DNA of 64,000 nt from Ecdyonurus torrentis (lineage: Eukaryota > Arthropoda > Insecta > Ephemeroptera > Heptageniidae). A program made the translations under genes and the position numbers. Shown here in pieces: positions 1 through 13,050 of the stretch. The first letter of the stretch is position 1. Each line of letters starts with the position of its first letter. The notes beneath the pieces were generated by a model. It did no database searches. It had not been told where the DNA came from and was given only the letters and a program-made list of their open reading frames with translations. The stretch is from NCBI GenBank assembly GCA_949318235.1, contig OX439136.1:359495-423494 (forward strand), written 5' to 3'.

Positions 1-410
<410 letters not shown>

Positions 411-631
411 GTGCTATGATTTAAATGCGCAAGGATCGGAAATATCAATCAATCTTGTCCAAAAAAAAAAAAAAAACTTTTTTTTAATTTTAGGTCATTT
501 GGGCAAAATCTGACATTTTTGCAGGGGTTTGTTTAAACGTCACTTTTTATCACGAATGACAGAACGAACACTTTGGAACCGCAAATCTGCTAAACTATGA
601 GATTCAGTCCACACTAAAATTTTTTGTGTAA

Positions 632-1785
632 TATGTAGACAATACTGGATAGCTTTCATTAAAAATATCGGTCCCAGATATTATCGATTTTCTAGGAAAA
701 ATCATTTAAAATTGGTTATCAGCGTTTTTTTCATTTTGAAAAGAACCCTGTGACGTCACGAGTAAAAATAAAAAAAAATCAATTTTTTAAGTTAAATGAA
801 GAACTGTCTATATTTGTAACCCCTTGGTACAAAAATTTCCTGAGTTTCGAATTTTTTTAATTTTTACGATGTTTTAAAGTTGACAACGTTTTCAAAAATC
901 CCGATTTTGAGTCCTGATTTTTTCTATGCCGCTCAAATTAAAATTCAATGTATTTATACTGAGATGGATCTTTAGCACCTTAGCTCACTTCCTATATAGA
1001 AAACTCGATGGCTTAAAACTTGTGAGTATTTTTAAATGACGTAAGAAAAATCCAAAATAATCCAAAATATCGACTATGGTAACAGTTCAAAAAATCGACA
1101 AAGATCGGGTACCTTAAAGTATAGTTTTTTGAACTCCTCAATGCATAGAATGAATTTTGGTACACAAAAAGGGGGTCGATTTTTAGAAATTTACACTTGG
1201 ACTTTTTCATGAGAAGTTAGGTCCAAGTGTAAATTTCGAAAAAAACGACCACTTTTTTTGTGTACCAAAATTCTTCCCATGCATTGAGGAGTTCAAAAAA
1301 CTATACTTTGAGTGACCCGATTTTTGTCGATTTTTTGAACTGTTACTATAGTCGATATTCTGGATTTTGCTTACGTCATTTAAAAATACTCACAAGTTTG
1401 AAGCCATTGAGTTTTCTATATAGGAAGTGAGCTAAGGTGCTAAAGATCCATCTCAGTATAAATACATTGAATTTTAAGTTGAGCGGCATAGAAAAAATCG
1501 GGACTCAAAATCGGGATTTTTGAAAAAGTTGTCAACTTTAAAAAATCATTAAAAATAAAAAATAATCGAAACTGAGGAAATTTTTGTGCCAAGGGGTTAC
1601 AAATATAGACAGTTCTTCATTTAACCTAAAAAATTGATATATTTATTTTTACTCGTGACGTCACAGGGTTCTTTTCAAAATGAAAAAAACGCTGATATCC
1701 AATTTTAATCGATTTTTCCTAGAAAATCGATAATAGCTGGAACCGATATTTTTAATGGAGGCTATCCAGTATTGTCTATACATAT
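632..1785. repeat. Palindrome 1 inside element A
   Basis: The arms start TGTAGACAATACTGGATAGC and end with the reverse complement (GCTATCCAGTATTGTCTATA). The centre is near 1209. The arms are about 90 per cent alike by eye. Confidence 0.85.
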
Positions 1786-1787
1786 TA

Positions 1788-2730
1788 TAGACCAGGAAAC
1801 GTAACTCAAATCCCTATAAAAGTGGAAAAAAATTAGGACAAGTCTGAATTTTTCAGGGTTGGTAGAGACTAGTGCCCCAAGCTTTCTACCAAAAGTTACC
1901 AAAAATTGTCCTTGAGCTTTTCCGGAAAAGCGGAAAAATCTGCTAAATCGTAACTAATGAAGATACCTTAAAAATTCAAACGGATTCTTGTTCCTCGGAT
2001 CAAAATACATTGGAAACACATATTTTTCAAAAAAATTGTCAATAGTAATGGCGGTAGAATTTTCCAAAGCCGTCACTTTACCACTTCAGCTATTTTCTCC
2101 ACATTTTCACAATTTGTATAAAAACTTGAAACTGTAGACCATAATGATTAACACAGTTTATTGTAAAGAATGTAAAAAACAAAATGAGATATGATTTATT
2201 AAAATATCTCAATTTATAACGGAGTTATGCCCGGAAAAGCACAAGCACCTATGGTTTACGCAGCATGCTTTACCTATAGATTCTCCTGCTTTTCCGGGCA
2301 TAACTCCGTTATAAATTGAGATATTTTAATAAATCATATCTCATTTTGTTTGTTACATTCTTTACAATAAACTGTGTTAATCATTATGGTCTATAGTTTC
2401 AAGTTTTTATACAAATTGTGAAAATGTGGAGAAAATAGCTGAAGTGGTAAAGTGACGACTTTGGAAAATTCTACCGCCATTACTATTGACATAATTTTTT
2501 GAAAAATATGTGTTTCCAATGTATTTTGATCCGAGGAACAAGAATCCGTTTGAATTTTTAAGGTATCTTCATTAGTTACGATTTAGCAGATTTTTCCGCT
2601 TTTCCGGAAAAGCTCAAGAACAATTTTTGGTAACTTTTGGTAGAAAGCTTGGGACACTGATCTCTACCAACTCTGAAAAATTCAGACTTGTCCTAATTTT
2701 TTTCCACTTTTATTTATTTTTCTTGGCCTA
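1788..2730. repeat. Palindrome 2 inside element A
   Basis: It begins TAGACCAGGAAACG and ends TTTTTCTTGGCCTA. The centre is near 2260. It contains the mirrored block CTTTTCCGGGCATAACTCC. Confidence 0.85.
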
Positions 2731-2983
2731 TTACACAAAAAATTTTAGTGTAGTCTGAATCTCATAGTTTAGCAGATTTGCGGTTCCAAAGTGTTCGTTC
2801 CGTCATTCGTGATAAAAAGTGACGTTTAAACAAACCCCTGCAAAAATGTCAGATTTTGCCCAAATGACCTAAAATTAAAAATAGTTTGTTTTTATATCAT
2901 CCCAAACAACATATATTTTTTTGGAGAAGATTGAACAACAATGGTTCCGATCCTTGCTCATTTAAATCATAGCACCACACACT

Positions 2984-3480
<497 letters not shown>

Positions 3481-3698
3481 GTGGATATGGCGGTCATGGC
3501 CAATCATTTCTCTCAATAGTTGAAGTATACGACCCTGAGAAAAATACCTGGGAGGAAGGTCAGTCGCTAACTTGCGGTAGATCAGGTCACGCTTCAGCTG
3601 TGTCTTATCACCAGTGTCTGGTACATTGTGAAGCCAGTACGTCAAGTAGTCACGCCTCTACGTCAGCTGCTACAGGTGAACCTCATGTCGTTAGTTAA
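3481..3698 (+). CDS. Terminal exon of a Kelch-repeat protein (partial)
   Basis: The acceptor TTTAATTTCAG precedes the exon. Entered at phase 1, the frame reads GGYGGHGQSF, then SIVEVYDPEKNTWEEG, then GRSGHASAVSY, and stops at TAA 3696-3698. The double Gly, VEVYDP and the Trp are the hallmarks of one Kelch blade, the beta-propeller unit used by BTB-Kelch ubiquitin-ligase adaptors and actin-binding proteins. The Ser/Thr-rich tail after about residue 45 is not Kelch-like. No other Kelch exon is visible upstream, where a composite fold-back and TA repeats lie, so earlier exons must be outside the window or lost. It could be a live last exon or a stranded fragment. A GTGAAC donor-like site at about 3675 could splice before the stop. 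Confidence 0.65.
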
Positions 3699-3958
3699 CA
3701 AGTGCAGGTCAGGTCATGCTTCAGCTGTGTCTTATCACCAGTGTCTGGTACATTGTGAAGCCAGTACGTCAAGTAGTCACGTCTCTACGTCAGCTACTAC
3801 AGGTGAACCTCATGTCGTTAGTTAACAAGTGCAGGTCAGGTCACGCTTCAGCTGTGTCTTATCACCAATGTCTGGTACATTGTGAAGCCAGTACGTCAAG
3901 TAGTCACGCCTCTACGTCAGCTACTACAGGCGAACCTCAAGTCATTAGTTAACAAGTG
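3582..3958 (+). repeat. 127-bp tandem triplication of the Kelch exon end
   Basis: Three near-identical units start at about 3582, 3709 and 3836. Each contains the TCAGGTCACGCTTCAGC block and the GTTAGTTAACAAGTGCA end. The unit carries the last Kelch residues, the Ser-rich tail and the stop. As 127 is not a multiple of three, the extra copies do not extend the reading frame. Confidence 0.9.
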
Positions 3959-4690
3959 CAAAAACAGGTGTGAAAGTGTTTTTTAACTAGAAAAACAGGT
4001 GTAAAAGTGGTTTTTACTTCGAAAAACAGGTATAAAAGAATTTGTTACCTGTAAAACATGTGTAAAAGTGGTTTTTACCTGGAAAAACAGTAGTAAAAGT
4101 GGTTTTTACTTCGAAAAACAGGTATAAAAGAATTTGTTACCTGTAAAACATGTGTAAAAGTGGTTTTTACCTGGAAAAACAGTAGTAAAAGTGGTTTTTA
4201 ACCTAGAAAAACATATATAAAAGAACTTGTTACCTGTAAAACAGGAGTAAAAGTGTTTTTTAACCTGAAAGAACAAGTTTTAAAGGGTTTTCACCTAAAA
4301 AAACAGGAGTAAAAAAGTTTTTACCTCAAAAAACAGATGCAAAATTGTTTTTTTTTTTACATGAAAACAACGGTGCAAAAATATTTTATACCTTAAAAAA
4401 AGGGAGTAAAAAGGTTTATACATGAAAAAACAGGTGTAAGAATATTTTAAACCTGGTAAAACTGGTGTAATTATGTTTTTTTACATAGAAAAACAGGTGT
4501 AAAAATATTTTAGTTTTAAAACAGGTGTAATAATTTTTTTTACCTGGAAAAACAGTTGTATAAAGTTTAAACTAGATAAACAGGTGTAAAAATGTTTTTT
4601 ACCTGGAAAAACTGGTATAAAAGTGTTACCAGGAAAACAGGTGTTTAAGTGTTTTTACCTGCAAAAAACGGTATAGAAAATTATCGGGAA
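3959..4690. repeat. Degenerate 30-60 bp tandem array
   Basis: Units are built around AAAACAGGTGTAAAAGTG followed by TTTTTACCTGG. Each unit is nearly self-complementary (AACAGGT versus ACCTG). The same motif fills the middle of the fold-back at 6298-6996, so the array may derive from that family. Confidence 0.8.
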
Positions 4691-4705
4691 AAAAAAAAGG
4701 TATAT

Positions 4706-4901
4706 ATCGATGCCTTCGCGTCAAAAGTGAGCATCTACACTTTCCAGATTTCCGACCAAACGAGTATCTACATTTTCCGAGCAGCACTGTAACCCGACTA
4801 GCGGCCATAAGCTTAACATTGCAGATGCTCGGCTGCAGAAAGTCGTTTTGTCTGAAATCTGGAACATGTAGATGCTCACTTTTGATGCGGAGACATCGAT
4901 A
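4706..4901. mobile_element. Short fold-back, family 1, copy 1
   Basis: Ends are ATCGATGCCTTCGCGTCAAAA and its inverted partner GACATCGAT, in TATATA context. The arms contain CTTTCCAGATTTC blocks. The second copy is at 53807-54010. Confidence 0.8.
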
Positions 4902-4960
4902 TAGAAATGTTTTCACGGACATGTGGTGTACATGTGCGACCATGTCCAAAATATATCAGT

Positions 4961-5171
4961 CGATCTTCTCGCGTCAAGATGAAACTACCAAACTTTACAA
5001 ATTTCTGAAGAATGAACGATCTACACTTTACAAATTTGCGTCTACCTGGAGCTTCACCTACCTGTTTTATATAGCAGAAGCTTCAGGTAGCCGTGACTTT
5101 GTTAAGTTTAGATCGTTCATTCTTAGGAAATTTGTAAAGTGTAGTAGCTTCATCTTGACGCGAAAGGATCG
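4961..5171. mobile_element. Short fold-back, family 2, copy 1
   Basis: The left end CGATCTTCTCGCGTCAAGAT is mirrored at ATCTTGACGCGAAAGGATCG. The arms carry CTTTACAAATTTC. The second copy is at 18677-18892, in an intron of the SET gene. Confidence 0.8.
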
Positions 5172-5196
5172 ATCTGTACTGCAATGATATATGTAT

Positions 5197-5640
5197 TATG
5201 ATGCAACATGTAAACATCATTAAACTGGGCATTTTAACCTGAAATCTATAGTAAATAATCATATAAGTAAAGTAGCGTTCACATGACGACTAAATTTGTA
5301 CTGTATGTAATATGATGCAACATGTAAACACTATTAAACTGGGCAATGTAACCTGAAATCTAAAGTAAATAATCTTACAAGTTAAGTAGCGTTCACATGA
5401 CGACTAAATTTGTACTGTATGTAATATGATGCAACATGTAAACACTATTAAACTGGGCAATGTAACCTGAAATCTAAAGTAAATAATCATACAAGTTAAG
5501 TAGCGTTCACATGACGACTAAATTTGTACTGTATGTAATATGATGCAACATGTAAACACTATTAAACTGGGCAATGTAACCTGAAATCTAAAGTAAATAA
5601 TCTTACAAGTTAAGTAGCGTTCACATGACGACTAAATTTG
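5197..5640. repeat. 114-bp tandem repeat, about four copies
   Basis: The block TATGATGCAACATGTAAACA recurs at about 5197, 5311, 5425 and 5539, with constant 114-bp spacing. Copies 2-4 are nearly identical. The array starts directly after a fold-back. Bases 5641-5900 hold no gene I recognise. Confidence 0.88.
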
Positions 5641-5900
5641 TGGTGCGACGTCGAATACTGACGTAATCAGCTGACAGGACAAGATATTACATACTACATA
5701 GCGACACCAACTGGTTGCATGTTAACTGTAGTTGCATTGTGATTGGTCTGTTAGGATCACGTGACACTTAACTCGGGCGCTGATTGGCTTAGAGTCTGAT
5801 TGGCTTAAATTTCACGGCTTCTCAAATTAGTGAACCGTGTCACTAATGTTGTTCGTAAACCCTGTTCTCTTGCAACAAAAAATGCGCATTCTATTTATAT

Positions 5901-6180
5901 ACACTCTAAAAACTGGTGCATTACTTTAGTTACGAATCCTAACTTATTTAAGATATACACTTTTAAGTTTTTATGAGTAGCTAAAATAATGCATTTAAGC
6001 CAATTATTAAAAATAGCTAATTTAACTTGAAATAGCTTAAAAAACTTTAAAAAACTTAAATTGTCTATTTTTAACAACTTGCTAAAATGCATTATTTTAG
6101 CTACTCATAATAACTTAAAAGTGTATATCTTAAATAAGTTAGTATTCGTAACTAAAGTAATGCACCAGTTTTTAGAGTGT
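5901..6180. mobile_element. MITE, CACTCTAAAAACTGG family, copy 1
   Basis: Inverted ends are CACTCTAAAAACTGGTGCAT and its reverse complement. The whole 280 bp is a near-palindrome. Copy 2 is at 11542-11834. Confidence 0.85.
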
Positions 6181-6297
6181 TTGTTTATCTGTCGACTCGC
6201 ACGTCAAATTTACCCGTCATGTCAATAATACTAAATTGTTAATCTGTTATAAACTTGTTATTGTACAAATAATTATTAAAAGTGCATTTTAAATATT

Positions 6298-6996
6298 CGA
6301 TGGTGTTGCGGCTAAACGACGCTTCTACTTTTAACATGTTTCCTTACTTTTACATATCTACGTTTTCTATCACGATATAAAAGCGCGTATCTGCATTTAT
6401 TGTGAAAACAGGTAAAAAAACATTTCTGCATAGGAAATATTGTATATAAATATATAAAAATAGGGTTTAAAGTGTTTTTTACCTAGAAAAACAGGCGTAG
6501 AAGGTATTTTTATCTGTAAAAACAGGTGTAAAAATGTTAATTTACCTGGAAAAACAGGTGTTAAAGTGTTTATAGCTGCACAAACAGGTTTAAAAGTTTT
6601 TTTACCTGTAAAAATAGGTTTGAAATTGTTTTATACCTAAAGAAACAGGTGTAGAAGGTATGTTTACCTGTAAAAACACGTGTAAAATGTCTTTTAGCCT
6701 CGAAAAATGGAAGTAAAAGTGTTCATAGCTGAACAAACAGGTGTAAAAGTTATTTCTACCTGAATAAAAATGTAAAGTTGTTTTTTCACCTGGAAAATAG
6801 GTGTAGAAGGTATTTTTACCTAGAAAAAAAGGTGCAGAAGTGTTTTTACGTGGAAAAGCAGGTATAAAAGTATATTTTACCTGTCGTCTCGATGAATGTA
6901 GATACGTGTTTTTATAGCTATGGCTATAAACGTAAATGTGTCAAAGTAAGGAAACACGATAAAAGTAGAAGCGTCGTTTAGCCGCAACATCATCGA
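6298..6996. mobile_element. Fold-back, family 3, copy 1
   Basis: Ends are CGATGGTGTTGCGGCTAAAC and GTTTAGCCGCAACATCATCG. The middle is filled by the CAGGTGTAAAA/TTTTACCTG repeats. A second copy at 22973-23500 lies in intron 1 of the SET gene. Confidence 0.85.
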
Positions 6997-7055
6997 AATA
7001 TCTTTCATCTTCAGTCTTGTATTCATTAACTACATTTTCTATAACCACGGTAACG

Positions 7056-9213
7056 TTAAAGGCATAGAACAGAGAAAAGCATAACGTCGTGGTTCCGCTA
7101 TATTGTCCGATGTCCACTTGGTTCAAAGTTTACTAATGTCCGATGTCCATTTGGTTCAAAGTTTACTAATGTCCGATGTCCATTTTTTTAAAAAAGTACT
7201 AATGTCCGATGTCCATTTTGAACCAAAATTTTTTTATTGTATTTTTCAATCCAGAATTTTGTTTTACATATATATTTCAAATTTCTTATAGCTAGCTTAA
7301 AAAATTGAAAATTTATACAATAAAAACTCGAAATATATTGCGAGAAAATACGTCAGCTGATACGCGGTACGCCTCTTTTTACGAACACGCAGATATCATT
7401 TGCTTGTCAAAACTTGTATTTTAACGAAAAGATAACACTATTTCTTTAAGAAATTAATTTAAAAATTGATAGCTATATTTACCGGCTTTTTGCGGTTAAT
7501 TTTCAATAAATAAACTTTCAATAATAGTAAATTTCTACAATCGATGCTATACTTCAACTTAAAATTACGCAGATATAAATTTAGAGTTTTTTTTTTTTTG
7601 ACATATAAAATAAACATTTACATTTTTAATTAGCATTTGTTGGTTTAAGAATTGATTAAAAAATTTTATTATATGCAAAAGTATACTTTTATATACAAAG
7701 AAAAATTATTGTATCGCAATAGACAATAAGAAAAAGTTTTTTTGTAATAGTTTCTATAATTAAAAAAATAATCATATTTTTAAATATTAAATATTTGCAA
7801 ATTTTATCGCAAACAGTTTGCAAAAGAGTATAGTGTTAAACTACCCCTATCTGTTTTTCCACTTATTTTAAAAAAGTTTTTTTTTCTCACATAGAAAATA
7901 AATATTTCGTATGAAATTCATAATCTCGAAATATAACTTATCTATAGTTGCGCAACCTGAGTAAATACACGCAGTGCTTGAATTAAATTTATATTTTTCT
8001 TTAATTGCAAGTTGCAAGTCAACATAAAATGAATTATGAATTCTTTGACTCTAAATTTTAATTTGACATGTTTACTGTCTGCAGTTGCATAGAAAAGAAT
8101 TATTTCAAGTTTCTGAACAAACCTATGGTTCAAAAATAGAGCAAAAGTAGTTATTAACTGTGACCTAATTTTGTTTGTGATAATTTTTTTAAACTACTCC
8201 AATATATTTTCTGATGTATTAATTTGTATGACCATTTTTTAAAATTATTACTAAGTGAACTTAAAAACGAAATTAAGGGAATTTTGAATTTGTAATATGT
8301 AAATATTGTAAATATTACATATAGATGTAAATATTATCATCTTTTTTTTTTTTTTTTTTTTAATTTACTTAAGTCAACTTTGGAGCAAGTAATACTTATT
8401 TTTACGCATATTTTTGGTGAGTTGCGTCAATTATCGCGCTGTTGCTATTACGTAACGTGCAATATAGAAACTAAAACATCATATTATAGGCAATATACCG
8501 AAAATTCAGAATATTGTTTTATTTTGTTAATACAACGCTTCGTTCATGAGTTATGATTTTTTAAAGTTTGAGTTTGCGATCTTTTTTGCTCAACCGAAAG
8601 AGTAATTATTCTATTTCTAATAAAAATATAACATATTTATATTAAATAATGTATGCCTTGTTTGGCAATATTTATGATAGTAATAACTGTTAAATGCCTC
8701 ATTAATACTGCAAATATTAAAGGAGATAATTAGTTTTTTGTGTCTCCTGAAAAGTAGTCAAATGTGGACATCGGACATTAGTAAACTTTGAACCAAATGG
8801 ACATCGGACATTAGTAAACTTTGAACCAAGTGGACATCGGACATTAGTAAACTTTGAACCAAGTGGACATCGGACAATATAGCGGAACCACGACGATAAG
8901 CATTTATATCACAAAACACTTGATGGGATTTACATAAATAACTTTAGTTTGTCTCAAAACCCAACAGTAGCCCCGTAGCAGTGATCAGATAATTCAATTT
9001 ATGCAACCCGCACAACATTTTCATACTAATTTTTACATGTTTCTGACGTCATAAACATGAATAGTCACGCAAATTGGATACTTTACAGTATTTTCACGCT
9101 CTCTCGTGGAGCTACATTAACATTCTGGTAAAAATTGTTATTAGTTTTAAGGATCCAATTTTGTGTTAATTCATTAATAAGTTAATGTTGTTATATGTGG
9201 TCTATGCCTTTAA
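7056..9213. mobile_element. TTAA-type MITE, copy A, split by a fold-back
   Basis: It starts TTAAAGGCATAGAACAG and ends TGGTCTATGCCTTTAA. Without the nested element (7083-8897) it would be about 340 bp like its three relatives. The TTAA borders could be piggyBac-like target sites, but no transposase is present to confirm this. Confidence 0.8.
7083..8897. mobile_element. Fold-back, family 7, nested in MITE copy A
   Basis: Ends are CGTCGTGGTTCCGCTATATT and the inverse. Both arms start with three or four mirrored tandem copies of a roughly 33-bp unit holding GTCCGATGTCCACTTGG. The long AT-rich centre (7250-8750) has no gene I recognise. Confidence 0.85.
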
Positions 9214-9524
9214 GTTAATTTTGTATAAAACTTTAACGATAACGATAACTCTAATTTATCCACAACTATAACTTTACCTCTAACGTTAACTAACGTTCAC
9301 TAACGTTAACTAATGTTTACTGGTTTTTTAGACGAAATGTATTTTTTTTATAATTATTCAATAATTATTGATTTTTAAAGTTTATATTTTCCTAATATTT
9401 TCTCATTTATAAATAAAAGTTTAATTTTATATTATATTTCTCTCACCTCGTCCCTTGATTTTTATTTTTTAGTCAGAATAAAGTAAAACTACTTTTAAAA
9501 AGTAACGTTAAAGTCATTGCTATG
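9214..9524. other. AT-rich stretch without a recognised feature
   Basis: It contains several AACGTTAACTAACG-like short repeats near 9280-9310. I see no coding or RNA gene. Confidence 0.5.
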
Positions 9525-9859
9525 TTAAAGGCATAGACCAGAAAAATATAATAAGCATTTATATCACAAAACACTTGATGGGACTTACATAAATAACTTT
9601 AGTTTATCTCAAAACACAATTGTAGCCCCGTAGCAGTGGTGAAATTTTTTTTATTTATGCAACCCTTAAAACATTTTTATATTAGCTTTTGCATGTTTCT
9701 GACGTCATAAACATGAATATTCACAGAAATTGCATACTTTACAGAATTTTCACGCTCTCTCGTGGGGCTAAATTAACATTCTAGTAAAAATTGTCATCAG
9801 TTTTGAAGATCCCATTTTATGTTATAGAACATGTTGTTTTATATTTTCTATGCCTTTAA
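9525..9859. mobile_element. TTAA-type MITE, copy B
   Basis: 335 bp, TTAAAGGCATAGACCAG to CTATGCCTTTAA. It has the same orientation as copies A, C and D and shares the internal block CACAAAACACTTGATGGG. Confidence 0.85.
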
Positions 9860-10088
9860 CGTCAATTTTTGTTACTGTATAACTATAATGTTACTTTTTT
9901 CAATTTTGATAATCTATATTACAGAAATAACCAGGTAACGTTATATTTAACTTAACGTTAACCATTTTACGTTAACTACTACAAGACTGCTGTATATAAT
10001 ACTTAAAGACTTAGAACAGGTTAAAAAAAATTCAATTAGAAATCAATAGCTCTGGCTAAATCAATATTGATATTTAGTTATGTTAGGA

Positions 10089-10397
10089 TATAATAGTGTG
10101 TATGCATTCATGTTAAAGTCGACGCCATGTTGGATAAATCAATAACATGGGTGACAAAGGAAAATAACTTATTTTGCCAGTTTAAAACCACTATGCAATA
10201 TTTTTGAGAGCATTGATGTTGTAAATATGTTGAATTAGTATCTCAAGTATGTGAGAAAAATAACATGAACAAAAAATTAATTGATTTCTCAAAGAAAATT
10301 TGGCTTAAATGAAGTTTGTCCTATGCTGAGCAATGTTATTCACTACTCCAGTATGGCCTCCAAGCGCATGTTATTTACTACTCCCATACACCCTATA
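10089..10397. mobile_element. MITE, GTGTATGCATTC family, copy 1
   Basis: It runs from GTGTATGCATTCATGTTAA to ACTCCCATACACCCTATA. The full relative at 32043-32352 ends TATACACCCTATA and shares CATGTTGGATAA and CCAGTATGGCCTCCAAGCGC. Confidence 0.8.
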
Positions 10398-10589
10398 GAC
10401 ATGTTTTTGTTTAACCTGTTCCATGGCTTTAAATTTTAACTATATTATATATGTATATTTATTTAATTATAAAAAAATATATAAAATGTTATTTAATTAG
10501 ACTTTTTAAACCTGATATTGTACATAATTATGTTATTATTTAGTGATGGAATTACGTTTAGTTTTTGTGTTTTGAGCAATAATTACCAT

Positions 10590-10931
10590 TTAAAGGCATA
10601 GACGAGAAAAATATAAGTATTTATATCACAAAACACTTGATGGGATATACATAAATAACTTTAAATTGTCTCAAAACCCAACAGTAGCTCCGTAGCAAAG
10701 ATAAAAAAAAATCGATTTATGAAACCTGCACAATATTTTCATACTAATTTTTGCATGTTTCTGACGTCATTAACATGAATATTCACGTATATTGCATACT
10801 TTACAGTTTTTTCACGCTCTCTCGTGGGGCTACATCAACATTCTGGTAAAAATTGTCATCAGTTTTGAAGATCCCATTTTGTGTTTTATCATTAAAAAGC
10901 ACATGTTGTTTTATGTGGTCTATGCCTTTAA
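10590..10931. mobile_element. TTAA-type MITE, copy C
   Basis: Same ends and internal blocks as copies A, B and D; 342 bp. Confidence 0.85.
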
Positions 10932-11194
10932 CTTATTATAGGATGTATGCATTCAAATTAAAGTCGATGCCATGTTGGATCACTTAATAACATGGGTGAC
11001 ATAGGAAAATAACACATTTTGCCAGTTTAAAAATACAATGTAATATTTTGAAATCATTGATGTTGTAAATATGTTGAACTTCAAGTATGTGAGAAAAATA
11101 ACATGAACAAAAAATTAAGGCGGGGAATCAGGTACTGCGGGATTTGAATAAAAAAATTATAAAGAAATAAAAAATGTTAAATTATGCATGGTGA

Positions 11195-11360
11195 TACAGT
11201 CCACGCCACCTAAGAATGCGACCAATAAGAGAGCGACAAAAAAACTCTCCATTTAGTTAACATTACCCCACCTCCCAACGATCTTGAGCGCTTGAGTGTC
11301 TATTTGTGCGTGGCTCGATTTCGATTAATCGCGAACATCCTTAGGTAGAACGGACTGTAC
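11195..11360. mobile_element. 165-bp MITE, ACAGTCCGCGCC family, copy 1
   Basis: Inverted ends are ACAGTCCACGCCACCTAAG and the partner near CCTTAGGTAGAACGGACTGT. Relatives are at 39299-39467 and, mirrored, at 40691-40858 in the arms of the large palindrome. Confidence 0.85.
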
Positions 11361-11541
11361 ATTAGGATAAAATATCTGCAAAAAAAAAAAAAAATTTGGG
11401 TGTCCCCATGCCAGATTTTAAATTTCCATTTCTTAAAGATTAGTCCCATAAGAGTCCATGTAAATTTCAATAACTATTTCTTCTCTTATCTGAGGGTCAC
11501 TAGTTCTGACAATGTTATCATAGGTATATAGCTGTTACTGT

Positions 11542-11834
11542 TCACTCTAAAAATTGGTGCATTACTTTAGTTACGAATCCTAACTTATTTAAGATATACA
11601 CTTTTAAGTTATCATGAGTAGCTAAAATAATGCATTTTAGCAAATTTATTAACAATAGCTAATTTAACTTGAAATAGCTCAAAAAACCTTTCAAAAACTT
11701 AAAACAACTTAAATTAGCTATTTTTAATAATTTGCTAAAATGCATTGTTTTAGCAACTCATAATAACTTAAAATTGTATATCTTAAATAAGTTAGGATTC
11801 GTAACTAAAGTAATGCACCAGTTTTTAGAGTGTT
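11542..11834. mobile_element. MITE, CACTCTAAAAACTGG family, copy 2
   Basis: Near-palindrome of about 290 bp matching 5901-6180. Confidence 0.85.
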
Positions 11835-12188
11835 AACTTTCAAATATCATCATAACATTTGCAAGATTTCTTATTAAATTTTTAGATACAAGACATCTGA
11901 ATACAACCCTTAATGTTATTCATTGTTCCAATATGGCGTCCAAGCGCATTAAATATGACGTCATGCGCATGCACCTTATATTTAACATAATTAGGTAATA
12001 TTATTATCTTAGAAATATTGTATGTATATTATTTTGTCATCAAATTTTCTATTTATTTTTTTAGTTTGTAAAAATATAAATAAACTAATATTTAAATGTA
12101 TGCGACCTTTTTTTTTTTTTTTTTTTTTTTTTTTGCAAACTGTAAATTTTATACCCAAAGTGTAAGTTCAGTGATTACCAGCTGCCTT

Positions 12189-12467
12189 CTTCAATGTTAG
12201 ATATAGAGAAAAACTGTTCATAAACTGACATATGATGACCGAAAGCCCTCCCGTAGCCCCGCAAACTTGTGATCATCCTGCGAGATATGCAACCCGTCCA
12301 TATCTTTTACGTCATAGTTACGGCTTTACTATAGAAAATGTTGTAGCGGGTTGCATATCTCGCAGGATGAGCGCAAGTTAACGGGGCTACCATGGGGCTA
12401 CTGAAGGGCTTTGGTCCATAATATGTGAGTCAATGAACAGTTCTTCTCATTATCTAACATTGAAGAT
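12189..12467. mobile_element. Inverted-repeat element with GGTTGCATATCTCGCAGG arms
   Basis: The left arm CTTCAATGTTAGATATAG and the inner block CCTGCGAGATATGCAACC are mirrored in the right half. A poly-T tract (12108-12134) precedes it. Confidence 0.8.
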
Positions 12468-12495
12468 GCAATATCGTAACAACTGAACTAACAAG

Positions 12496-12826
12496 TTAAA
12501 GGCATAGACCAGAAAAAAACATAAGTAGTTACATCACAAAACACTTGATGGGATTTACATAAATAAATTTAGTTTGTCTTAAAACCCAAAGCAATGATCA
12601 GTAAATTCAATTTATGCAACCTGCACCACATTTGCATACTTATATGTGCATGTTTCTGACGTCATAAACATGAATAGTCACACAAATTGCATACTTTACA
12701 GTATTTTCACGTTCTCTCGTGGGGCTACATCTCCATTCTTGGCAAATTGTCATCAGTTTTGTAGATCCCATATCGTGTTTATTTATTAAAAAGCAAAATG
12801 TTGTTTTATGTGGTCTATGCCTTTAA
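12496..12826. mobile_element. TTAA-type MITE, copy D
   Basis: 331 bp with the same borders and orientation as copies A-C. Confidence 0.85.
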
Positions 12827-13050
12827 TATTGTTAGAAGATTTATATTGTTGTTATTGTAAATAAGTATATCAGGTAATCTATATTAGGTAAATAAAAAGA
12901 CATTGTTAGAATATGTTATTAAAATTGTAAATTTATATATAACTTATTGGTTTTATTTTAACAAAAAATACTGTTAGAAAAATTTTATATTAATTTAAAT
13001 TTTTGACAGTTGGTGGATACAAAAAAAAATGATTATATATAAATGAGTTG

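Larger units (their letters stand above)
10937..11980. mobile_element. GTGTATGCATTC-family MITE, copy 2, broken by insertions
   Basis: The left part (10937-11115) and right tip (11905-11980) match the ends of copies 1 and 3. In between lie a 165-bp MITE (11195-11360), a CACTCTAAAA MITE (11542-11834) and linker DNA. The middle of the host MITE is missing. Confidence 0.65.
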
